A DNA stretch of 64,000 nucleotides from Eukaryota sp. TZLM1-RC (lineage: Eukaryota > Metamonada: BaSk clade). The translations under genes were made by a program, and so were the position numbers. The notes under the pieces were generated by a model. The model did not search any database, was not told where the DNA came from, and worked only from the letters and a program-made list of their open reading frames with translations. The stretch lies in contig JAUPSS010000004.1 in assembly GCA_040285825.1 (NCBI GenBank), positions 3,975,658 to 4,039,657 on the forward strand, read 5' to 3'. Position 1 is the first letter of the stretch. Each line of letters starts with the position of its first letter. Positions 54,316 through 62,488 of the stretch are shown here, piece by piece.

Positions 54316-54702
54316 AGCTGTTTTCATCAACGTATTTTCAAGGTGTTTAGTGTACACTAACCCTTGGTGCTGAAAAGTTTGCATCAGTGTTGGTGATATT
54401 TATTCAATATCCATTTGATGTGAAATTCTTAGTGTTGGTTGAATTTTAGGTTGAATACTAATCCCTTTTCTTGGACATACAGGAAGAAAAGTGGTGGGGT
54501 TTAAGACGAGTCCAACAATTGTTTTAAGGGAACCAACTGCAGGTATAGGTAAAAATGAAACAAAAATGAGTAGAAAAACACGTCGAAAGAGTGCAGGGGG
54601 AGTCCTAAAGCTCGGAAAAGAAGGTAAGTGAGGGAAATAAGAACCTAGTTTATGAAGTGAGAGGAAAGTGTGGGCATTGCTGGAAGATATTTAGAAAAAT
54701 TC
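54316..54702. other. Transition region between alpha2 and the hAT insertion
   Basis: The last about 30 bp (about 54673-54702) match gamma1 near 44242 and are the left continuation of the gamma2 Fanzor copy. The preceding 350 bp are unassigned. A Lys/Arg-rich frame near 54555-54620 is seen but not recognised. Confidence 0.5.
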
Positions 54703-55396
54703 CAGTGTTCTGTGGTGCGGTACCTTTGGACATCGCACCCGTTTTGGTGCGATTGCGTGCGAACCGCACCATAATCCGGTGCGATACTACACAAACTTAA
54801 ATACCATAATTCGGAAAAAATATATCTTTTAGATCTAACGTTTGTAACGCAATAAAATCTTTTTCTTGTCCTTGAACATGGATGAAAACTGTTCATCCAC
54901 CAACATTGACGACTACTTCGAAGTCATTAGAAGCCTTGTCACAAATGGTAAAGGCTCCAATTTATTGGATCCACTGGAAAACAACGATTTATTGGATGAA
55001 GAAGAATATGTTGTAAGTTGTAGTGATGGTGAAACAGAAGAAATTAGATGGAAGAAGTATTAGATCAGTGGTTTATTGAACCAGTGCTTGACATCAATTT
55101 GATTGACTAGTTTTATTTTAGTGACAGAAGGTTTGATGTCTTTACTTCTGTTTGTATTTTATGGTATACAGTAAGTAAGTTTGATCTTTTTTTAGAGCTC
55201 TTAGGTCGCAAGGAAGTTTACTGAAGTATACAAATCTATATCGTATATACTCTACTTTTATATATACTTGTATACTTGCTGTACATACTTGTTCAACAAG
55301 GTATGTATATAGCTCACGTAGGCTATGTGTATAATTGGGTGCGCATTGACTGACAAATTTCTCGCACCGGTCGCACCATCGCACCACAGAACACTG
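54703..55396 (+). mobile_element. Non-autonomous hAT-like DNA transposon (694 bp)
   Basis: Terminal inverted repeats of 17 bp (cagtgttctgtggtgcg) begin at 54703 and, inverted, end at 55396. The CAGTG start is typical of hAT elements. Comparing with gamma1 shows the empty site gaataatacc, so the 8-bp flanks aaaaattc (left) and aataatac (right) are a decayed 8-bp target duplication, the hAT size. Inner parts carry subterminal cgcacc/ggtgcg repeats. A 62-codon frame from 54878 (MDENCSSTNIDDYFEV) is acidic and shows no transposase motifs. Confidence 0.85.
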
Positions 55397-55961
55397 AATA
55401 ATACCTTTAGCTTCTCATAAAGGTTCTAAATTTCATGAGGTACGTTCACATGTTTTCCAATCTGCGAAAAAATTTCCACTTATCGAAGGATCATTTTCCA
55501 AAACAAAGTTCATCAAAAATTTATGTCTGAAACGTACATTCAAACAATGCCCTCACCAAAAATTTAATATCAACAGAAAAAGTTTGAAAAATAGATTTAG
55601 AAAGATTTTATTGAAAACTGTTGGTAATGAACTGTTTTTGACCTTTGAAGGTAGAAATATTATTGTAGAAAACACAGATGAGCTGAAAGAACCACCAAAA
55701 AAGATACGAAGATTAAAAAAAATAAAAAGTGACCCTGATGCCAACAAAACCAGAGAAATACAGTTGAAGGGCACTAAAAGATTCCCTGTCGAAGACGCAG
55801 ACATCCACTGGAAATTATACCTGAAAGGCCCGTTATCGGCGTTGATCTGGGCCAATCTAGATTATGTGGTTACTTCTTAAATGATAATCAATGTGGAATT
55901 ATCCCTTGGCCAACTGGCAGAAGATACATGACAAAACCTTCACCCAATAAACACTCTCCTA

Positions 55962-56561
55962 AGACCTAATAAATCTGAGATTGCTTCAAGGAGAACAATT
56001 TGTGATATGTCCTTTGTGTGGTTATGGAGACCTAGGCTTAGATCACTCGTTTCATTGTAGAAAAGTCTCAAGAATGGTTGTACAAAGACATGACGAAGTA
56101 AATAATTTTATTAACGAATTAAATAATTTTGAATCTGAAAAGGAATTTAAATTTGGTTTAAATAAGCAGTTACGTGTTGATGGCTTTCAAACGTCAACTA
56201 AAATTGCTTTTGATGTTACCATAGTTGGAGGTTATGGTAATAATTGGAGTGATGCTTTTTCGAAAGCTTTTTCTGATAAAATTGCAAAGTATTCAATTTT
56301 AAAAGAATTAAATTTAATTAACCAAATTGTTCCTCTCGTTTTTAGTGTTCATGGGGGTTTTTACACTAAAACAAAAATACTATTTGACCAATTTGGATGG
56401 AATGAGGTAGCAGATGAAATTAGTTGTATCATTTTGAAGAATAGCTTTAAATGCCACAGTGCTTTTAATTATATACTTCAAAAGAAAAGAGAAGATCGTC
56501 AATGTTGGTAGGTAGTTGACTTTTAGTATTCAAGTAGTTTCTTCTTAATTTTCAATAAAAG
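55962..56561 (+). mobile_element. 5'-truncated R2-like retrotransposon (fourth family), nested in gamma2
   Basis: 600 bp bounded by a 12-bp target duplication (taaacactctcc at 55950-55961 and 56562-56573). It encodes a 176-codon frame (55981-56511) with the zinc knuckle CPLCGYGDLGLDHSFHC and an endonuclease-like region (IAFDVTIVGGYG, KIAKYSILKELN, VPLVFSVHGGF). This matches the other RLE-bearing copies in order but not closely in sequence. The short 3' tail ends attttcaataaaag. It lacks RT. Confidence 0.85.
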
Positions 56562-57171
56562 TAAACACTCTCCCAACCAATATTCCGTTCCAAATCTCAA
56601 CCAATATTTGAACCATTGGAATCTGGTCAGGAGGAAAGTGTACTTGGAAAGTAGCGGCCAGAAATGGAAAATAATTAAATTTGATAACCGCAGACGAAAA
56701 GACAGACGTTTCCGAGACAGTCTCAACAAATTTCAAAAGCTGGCTGTACATCCTGAAAAACTCTATCATGCTGTGGGTTCTGCTAATTTCCCTTCTCATT
56801 GCCGAACAGTTAATCGATATGGTTGAGCAAGTTCTTTCAGAAAATGGTTGTGTTATCAAAAGGACGTGAAGCACTTGTCAACCAGTGAATTTACTACAAG
56901 CAAACTGTCAAGTTGTTGCATGGCCGAGAATATTCAAGTAGGCTCCTGGCAAATGCGTATTTGTACTGAGTGTCAAATAATATATGACAGAGATATTTCC
57001 ACTGCAAAAATTATTCAAATTAAGAAGAAAGCGGAATTGTGGCCGGAAAGATACATTTGCCCAGATGCTCTGTTGAGGAGATGAATGGTGAAGCTGAGTA
57101 TACAGAAACAAAAACATTTGAAAAACTGATATTTTATTTTGAGTTTTTTATTTTATTTTTAATTTTTTTGA

Positions 57172-57390
57172 GAAACTTTTGAGACGGATCTACAAATGCC
57201 TTAGTAGCATTTGGTAGATCCTCTTAGATACATCAAGTTGCGAGGCTTTGTTCTGTGCAAACAGTAGGTGTATTTAAGTGAGGTAGCCCATTGATGAAGA
57301 CCATGAATGGCTTTGTCAAATGACGCTACATGTCTCTTACAGCCTGCGAGTAAACATTGAGAAAGTTGAACTCAGGAGTGAATTTCACAA
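57172..57390 (+). ncRNA. Conserved 3' region of gamma2, candidate guide-RNA scaffold
   Basis: About 210 bp with strong similarity to 45376-45590 after gamma1. A 90-bp T/A-rich insertion-like stretch lies between the coding end and this block here but not in gamma1. It contains the shared hairpin (57187-57220). Guide-RNA function is inferred from TnpB/Fanzor biology. Confidence 0.5.
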
Positions 57391-57433
57391 TGCATGATAA
57401 GTGAAATTCAAAGTAGTGTTGGTTTCAGTCAAT

Positions 57434-58042
57434 ATGTATTGTTCTTCAGCCTCTTCATTACTTCAAAATCTCCGTAGTGTACCACACCCAGAAGTTCCTA
57501 AATATGATGATGCCAGTCTTCGCAAAGTGATCACCGAAATCAATGAATTATCGCCCAAAGTTGAAGAAGAAATGGCTGAATTACAGGACGGTCTGGTTCA
57601 CAATGATGCTACAATGATGAAGCTTTTATGTCACTTTCGAATGATTGAACGTAACAAAAGAGCAGGTCTAGCATACTTACATGACCGATGCAGACGGTTA
57701 CAGACACTCTGCCAAAAACACTCTGGTTTAATGCCCAAGGGACTGGCAGATAGTTTAAGTGGGGATGAAGAACTATTCTGGAGACGTTATAATCGTCTAT
57801 TGACCAACTTAAACACCACATATCAGATGAACATATTCTGCCAAGGAAGACCGCCTCTAGAACCTGAGGTCGAAGTAGAAGTGCTTGAAGACCTTGGTTC
57901 TATTGTCCTGCCTTCTGGGCTAGAAGCCACTTTTCAAAAAGGCACAATTCACCAGCTGCGGTATTCAGACGCACAAAAACTACTATCTATGGGTAGTGTA
58001 TGTTTGACCCGAAATGAAAAGGGCAATGACCCACATGCATGA
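57434..58042 (+). CDS. GINS1: GINS complex subunit PSF1
   Basis: The 202-residue protein (family about 200) starts MYCSSASSLLQNLRS, aligned with the MFCEKAMELIREL-type start of PSF1. An upstream in-frame ATG-led frame from 57401 is less likely. The central MIERNKRAGLAYLHDRCRRL matches the R-N-R/K-R-x-x-x-A-Y-L-x-D-R signature. The C-terminal B domain (EVEVLEDLGSIVLPSGLEATF) is followed by FQKGTIHQLRYSDAQKLLSMG. GINS is part of the CMG replicative helicase. The gamma2 Fanzor remnant ends just upstream. Confidence 0.92.
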   Translation: MYCSSASSLLQNLRSVPHPEVPKYDDASLRKVITEINELSPKVEEEMAELQDGLVHNDATMMKLLCHFRMIERNKRAGLAYLHDRCRRLQTLCQKHSGLMPKGLADSLSGDEELFWRRYNRLLTNLNTTYQMNIFCQGRPPLEPEVEVEVLEDLGSIVLPSGLEATFQKGTIHQLRYSDAQKLLSMGSVCLTRNEKGNDPHA

Positions 58043-58320
58043 GTTATTGTGTGTTATTATTGTATGATGCTCTGAGTTTGTGTTTTTCAACATTGCTTTG
58101 GGTTGATATATTCAGATGTTTAGTCTTCTTGGTGTAGCTTTAATTGTTCTCTTTGTTTGATACAATCACTGTCTTAAATTTTAGAATGAAACAGTTTTGT
58201 GAAAAATCTAAAAGATATTTCTGCACTGGTGACAAATGCTTTGGTGGCAAAAATAGAAATTTGTCATCATTTTCTTCACGCATTTTCTTCACTCATTTTC
58301 TTCAATAATTCTCTTATAAT
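58043..58320. other. Intergenic between PSF1 and the AHA1/HCH1-like gene
   Basis: AT-rich. No gene or repeat is seen; the right end is T/C-rich (cattttcttc repeated twice) and probably holds the promoter. Confidence 0.5.
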
Positions 58321-58812
58321 ATGACCAACTCTTCCCAAATGTCTCCTTCTACCCAAGGAACAGTTCAGCCCAAGTGCTCTTCTTGGAATAGTGGCGGCTA
58401 TCACTGGGAAGAGCGTCCTCAATTTACCTGGGCTCAAGCCAAACTAAAGGAGCTGTTAAGGAACATCCCTTTTAGCAACATTACTGACGCCACATTCGGT
58501 ACTACTGAAGTGTCGAGTGTTACCGGCGACGCCTCAACATATACACGTAAGCAAAAGGTACGTTACTACTTTGAGCTAGAAATTCGAGTTGGTTGCAAGT
58601 ATGAACAAAAGGTAGAAGATGACCTTAAGTCTGCTTCCGGAGAGTTTATATTAAAAATTGCTAGCGATGAAGAACCTGAAGAATGGTCTTTTGTTTTTAA
58701 ACCAGTAGGAAAGTCTAAGTTAACTGCCACAATGAAAAAGCTTTCTGATAGTGTAAAACCTGCCATTTTAGACAAAATCAATGACTTTATGACTGAGTTG
58801 TCTGTTCGGTAA
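58321..58812 (+). CDS. AHA1 N-domain / HCH1-like Hsp90 cochaperone
   Basis: The 163-residue product equals the N-terminal domain of Aha1, the size of yeast Hch1, with no C-terminal AHSA1 domain. Features are NSGGYHWEERPQFTWAQAKL (the NxNNWHWxE-like start, here modified), GDASTYTRKQKVRYYFELEI, and WSFVFKPVGKSKL, then a final helix IDFMTEL-like. Such proteins bind the middle domain of Hsp90 and influence its ATPase. The canonical NxNNWHW motif is altered to S-G-G-Y-H-W. Confidence 0.82.
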   Translation: MTNSSQMSPSTQGTVQPKCSSWNSGGYHWEERPQFTWAQAKLKELLRNIPFSNITDATFGTTEVSSVTGDASTYTRKQKVRYYFELEIRVGCKYEQKVEDDLKSASGEFILKIASDEEPEEWSFVFKPVGKSKLTATMKKLSDSVKPAILDKINDFMTELSVR

Positions 58813-58937
58813 TAAATTGGTTTTTCTTAATATAATTTCTTTTAATGTATAATACAATAATTTACTCGTATAGTGGATGAGGCTATTTTGATAGTTATCT
58901 GAAAAAACCAATAAACGATTAACAAATTTGTATTAAT

Positions 58938-59402
58938 TTACATTCCAAAAATAGCAGCAAACTCTTGTTTAAGAACTTCAAGTTCGGTTGGTTCAAAATC
59001 ATTCGGAATGTCAAAGACTTCACGTAGTTGTTCTGGGGTTTTATTACTCGCCATGTTAGCAATAGTCTTACAACACAGATCTATTAAAGCGGGCATTCCG
59101 AGAAAGTTACCAGCCAAAAGAGTCTGAAACAAGGTTTCCTTATCAACTTCAATGATGTATTTCCTATTCCATGCAATGATTTCCTCATCAGAGACGGTGG
59201 AGGGACTATTGGTTGCTTTAAGATGGAACCTAGCAAATTCTAGAGCTCGTTCAAGGAAAAGCGAACTGACTCCTGGTACTGGTATCTCATTGTCCCCAGA
59301 TGCATTGACTATGTTGGACACATAGCCACAAAGGTTGGCGACTTCTGGTTCAATTTGATATTTAGCACCATCAGATGCAATAAGAACTGTGGTTTGAGGC
59401 AT
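58938..59402 (-). CDS. SKP1: SKP1, SCF ubiquitin ligase adaptor
   Basis: The 154-residue product has the SKP1 layout: BTB/POZ-like N-terminus (VLIASDGAKYQIEPEVANLC), WNRKYIIEVDKETLFQTLLA, then the dimerisation/F-box-binding helices GNFLGMPALIDLCCKTIANM and TPEQLREVFDIPNDFEPTEL. It bridges Cullin-1 and F-box proteins. It normally ends WAFE, while here the end is FAAIFGM, so it is somewhat divergent. RBX1 of the same ligase is at 24519-24824. Confidence 0.93.
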   Translation of the reverse strand: MPQTTVLIASDGAKYQIEPEVANLCGYVSNIVNASGDNEIPVPGVSSLFLERALEFARFHLKATNSPSTVSDEEIIAWNRKYIIEVDKETLFQTLLAGNFLGMPALIDLCCKTIANMASNKTPEQLREVFDIPNDFEPTELEVLKQEFAAIFGM

Positions 59403-59559
59403 ATGTTAAGATATACAGGTGAAACAGTTGGTGAAAATGTTGTACTTTTAATCAATGTTAGAATTCCGAACTAGTTCAGTAATTCTAACACTGCTTCAAA
59501 TGGAATAATTTTTTCTATGATCTTTTTATTAAACAAAGGCTAGAAGTAGAGAAATCAAA

Positions 59560-60280
59560 CAACAACTAAAGCTCCACATCCTCAAAACCTGCTTCCCTAA
59601 CATCTGAACAGTTGATTACAAAAGGTTCTGAAATTCGACCAAAGAGAGATAGTGAAACAGAAATTGAATTCGGTATTTCTTTATAAATTGAAAACACAAT
59701 TCTATTTTGTCAATAAACATTATTGAAAATTCTTCCAGTTTTTACCTGAAATCTTCAAGGAATGCTACAGCAGACTTACATGATGAAACGAACAAAGAAA
59801 ACCAAAGAGCCATAGCATAAGAATTTCCATTACCTGAACAAAAAATTTTTGCATATTTAGTAATTTTATATTTTTCACCAACAAGAAGAATATTATTGAC
59901 ATCAGAATTAATTGAATGTTCATAAGAAGAATCGTTTGGGTCAATAGACATATGACACTATTGAAAAATATAATACTTTGAAACATCATAGAATGCTTGT
60001 TTTAAAGAAATTTTAACATCTTCAATAGGTATTTTCAATAGAGTGGTTCTACTTCCATACGAAGATTGCTGCATAGTATCAATTTATCCTCTTCTAGTAA
60101 ATACAAATCATTAATCTTAAAAAATCAGTCAAAATAATTTTTAATTTATTGTCATTATGATGCAGCTCCATTAACACTAAGTAGAGCATTTCCAAAAATT
60201 TCGGTAACAATTCGAAATCATCAAAGGAAAGAATAGATTGATTAATGTCGACATCATTAGCACTCTTTGGCTCAGGCGAG
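59560..60280 (-). mobile_element. R2-like retrotransposon 3' fragment (third family), decayed
   Basis: The minus strand reads, across frameshifts, MEVEPLY near 60040, then MSIDPNDSSYEHSINSDVNN, VGEKYKITKYAK and a SAVAFLEDF phrase. This matches the endonuclease of the copy at 37335-37733 (MSIDPCCSCNEH, GEKYKIAKYAKP, AMAFLEDF). The left end (59573-59700) carries the C-terminus. Heavily decayed. Sequence from about 60120 to 60280 is less certain. Confidence 0.6.
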
Positions 60281-60288
60281 GATGTAGA

Positions 60289-60308
60289 AATGTCGACATG
60301 TCGACATT
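60289..60308. other. 20-bp perfect palindrome
   Basis: aatgtcgacatgtcgacatt equals its own reverse complement. It lies at the junction between the minus-strand endonuclease fragment and the plus-strand RT fragment, suggesting a rearrangement joint. Confidence 0.7.
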
Positions 60309-60344
60309 CCATTTGAGAATATTGAATTCCACAACCTCTGGAGA

Positions 60345-60477
60345 AAGAATGAAGAAAACTTTGACCTGTTTTCTTCTTCAGGTGTTAAACAGGGCGATCC
60401 TCTTGGTCCTTTTTTCTTTTGGTTCGCAATTCATCCTTTAATGTGCGAATTAAAAGAAAATTCCCAGAAATAAATAT
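60345..60477 (+). mobile_element. RT motif-B fragment of an R2-like element, interrupted by the Ty3/gypsy element
   Basis: Reads SSGVKQGDPLGPFFFWFAIH, then LMCELKEN. This is RT motif B with the same order as SSGVKQGDPLGPLLFCLAIH at 19434. The similarity stops exactly at the LTR start at 60478. Confidence 0.7.
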
Positions 60478-60610
60478 TGTAGTGTTGGCTCCTCGCCATA
60501 GTTAGTTAGTTGTTTGTTCTTTACAGTAATCACGTGATGCCACGTCATCACGTATTTATCTAGATTGTTGTATAAGTTCATTTGATTATTCACTCCCGTT
60601 GTAATAAACA
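60478..60610 (+). repeat. Candidate 5' LTR (about 133 bp)
   Basis: Begins TGT at the point where the R2-like fragment breaks off, and could end ACA at 60610 after aataaa, giving TG...CA ends. The right boundary is uncertain because the 3' LTR is not in the window and no clear primer-binding site (TGG...) follows. The LTR may be longer by up to about 50 bp. Confidence 0.5.
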
Positions 60611-60634
60611 CCCTGTTTTCCCGTTTATTACCTG

Positions 60635-62488
60635 ATGCATGCCCATATTGACCCAACAGTAATTACTGTGGCCCAAACGAGTAATCCTGGCCGAGTTGCC
60701 CCAATTCTCCGAAGTGCTGACCGCTCCTCTTGCTCGCGCTTCGTTGACGAGTTGCGAGATTTTGCCGTCCGTATGTCCTTGATGAGACCTGAACCCGCTC
60801 CCACTAATTCCCAGAACTCTAGAAGAAGTTCCCGAAATCCCGCCCCTGAACCAGCTGAAGAAGCTGAAGAAGAAGTCAACCCTGAAGAAATTCGTTTCAA
60901 TCTCCATGAAGCCTTGGCTGAAGATAGCCCCGTTGACCAACAGGAAGAAGAAGAAGTTCCTCTCCTGTACTCTGATAACTCTGATGTTTCTGATGAAGAG
61001 AAACCCGACCTGTTATGTCTTGTAGGAGCCCAAGACCCTGATGACCTCGAGTCCCTGTTATTGCCTTACATTCCTAAATGTATTGCCCCTGAAGTTTTGG
61101 ATACTTTTCTAGTAATCCACCAGATCTCTCCTAAGAAGCCCAAGAAGATCCTGAAATACCTGTTGTCCTGTAGGCGCGTCGAAGATACCGCAAAAGCGTA
61201 CCAGATGTTTAACCGTGTATCCTTGCCCCTGAATTGCCGTGATGCTGATGAAGCCATCACCCGATACACCCGAGATTTCATGAAGGTAGCTCGCAAAGTA
61301 CCTTCCCCCCAGAAAAAAGAAGCCCTATCATGAAGATTCCTAAGTGGAATACGCCCTGAACCCCTGAAGAGATTACTGAAGACAGAAGCCGAAGATGGTC
61401 TTATTACCTCCATCCCTGAAGTTATTTTCCGATTAAAAGAGTTGCTCCCTGATTACCACCGTCCTTACTCTCGTAATGCCTACTTGTTTGAAGATAAGTT
61501 AGCTCAGAAATACCAGAATTCCCGTGAGCAAAGAGTCAGATCAACCAGAAACTCATATAGAACCCCTAAGCGAGGTTCTCGAACTCAGTCTTCAAGACCC
61601 GATACTAGATCAACCCAACCTCGTACTCGTACTCCACAATCTAATCAATCTCATAAACTGATTTGTAACTATTGCAAGAAACCCAGACATGTAGTCCGCA
61701 ATTGCCCTGACCCTAACTGCAAATTGAGCCAAGTTAACAAGAAGAAACCTTATAAGAATCCCCGTAACCCTACCCATCCAAGAACCTGCCAGACTCGTAG
61801 CAACAAGCCTATCAACTCAATCGTAGAATCTATTACTGAAGGTTTGAAAGAAGACTACCAGCAGGAAGCTACTTATGTACCCAGAATGTTAACCCATTCC
61901 AGCTCTTCCGATTCTGAAGACCTAAATTATAGTGTATCCTTAAACCCCTTTTCTGAAATAAACCCCTCTCCCTACTCTGAATCTGATACCCATTCCACAC
62001 CTAGTTCTTCTCATTCTTTCCATTCTAACCCTGAAGCAAATGATCTTGACGAACTGTTTGATTCTTTGGATTTTGTGATGCCTGGTCAAGTTTTCCCAAC
62101 CTTTCAAGATTTAACGTATGTTGCCCCTAACCCTATAGCTCAGTTAGCTACACCTTCGCATTCTGCCTTCTGTGCTAGAAACGAAGACCTGAAATCATCT
62201 CGGGCAGCCGTTGAGCAGAATGGGAAGGTGAGAGATTGCTCTGCTATAGAGGTAAGGAACCTCTCTGATCTTACTCCTAGTGAGAACTCAGAAGTTGATG
62301 AAGACGCCGAACTCTCAAACCAGAGGAAAGCCCTAGGGGAAGCGATCCATGATTTCTCGCTGGATGGAGTTCTAACCTCGATTCTGATATGGCCCCAATT
62401 GGTGCTGACTGTGTATCACGACCTGGTGAAGTTATGGTTGACTCTGACGCTGAAGATTCTCCACAGAGTTCAGAATCAGAGATGCTAA
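60635..62488 (+). pseudogene. Ty3/gypsy Gag with an in-frame stop
   Basis: Starts at ATG 60635. A TGA at 61331-61333 interrupts the frame, which resumes in the same phase through 61442-62488. Features: acidic N-terminal region, a LLPYIPKCIAPEVLDTFL capsid-like helical segment, Arg/Ser-rich basic region, then nucleocapsid CNYCKKPRHVVRNC (CCHC, about 61664-61705), and a Ser-rich acidic tail. The last part (from about 62360) may be out of frame because the pol frame (-1) reads more naturally there. A programmed -1 shift or a deletion are both possible. Confidence 0.75.

Larger units (their letters stand above)
54673..57390 (+). pseudogene. Fanzor-type nuclease, family gamma, copy 2, split by two insertions
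   Basis: Segments 54673-54702, 55397-55961 and 56562-57390 together align with gamma1 from about 44242 to 45590. Segment 2 holds the NLS-like KKIRRLKK and, in a shifted frame, VIGVDLGQSRLCGYF (RuvC-I). Segment 3 holds SEFTTSKLSSCC (RuvC-II), RICTECQIIYDRDISTAK (RuvC-III) and ends DALLRR at 57084. It lacks the N-terminal third and carries several frameshifts and stops (e.g. near 56825). The 3' non-coding region continues to about 57390 and stops about 45 bp before PSF1, with the same orientation. Confidence 0.82.

Noticed and set aside
15462-57084. TGA reassigned to tryptophan
   Set aside because: Intact genes (e.g. PSF1, SelM-like neighbours) use TGG for Trp and TGA ends genes such as PSF1. 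The TGA codons at Trp-like positions are confined to relics.
57401-57433. PSF1 start at 57401 (eleven extra residues)
   Set aside because: The family starts with an M-x-C-x-x-A phrase, matched by the ATG at 57434, and the extra residues come from the gamma2 flank.
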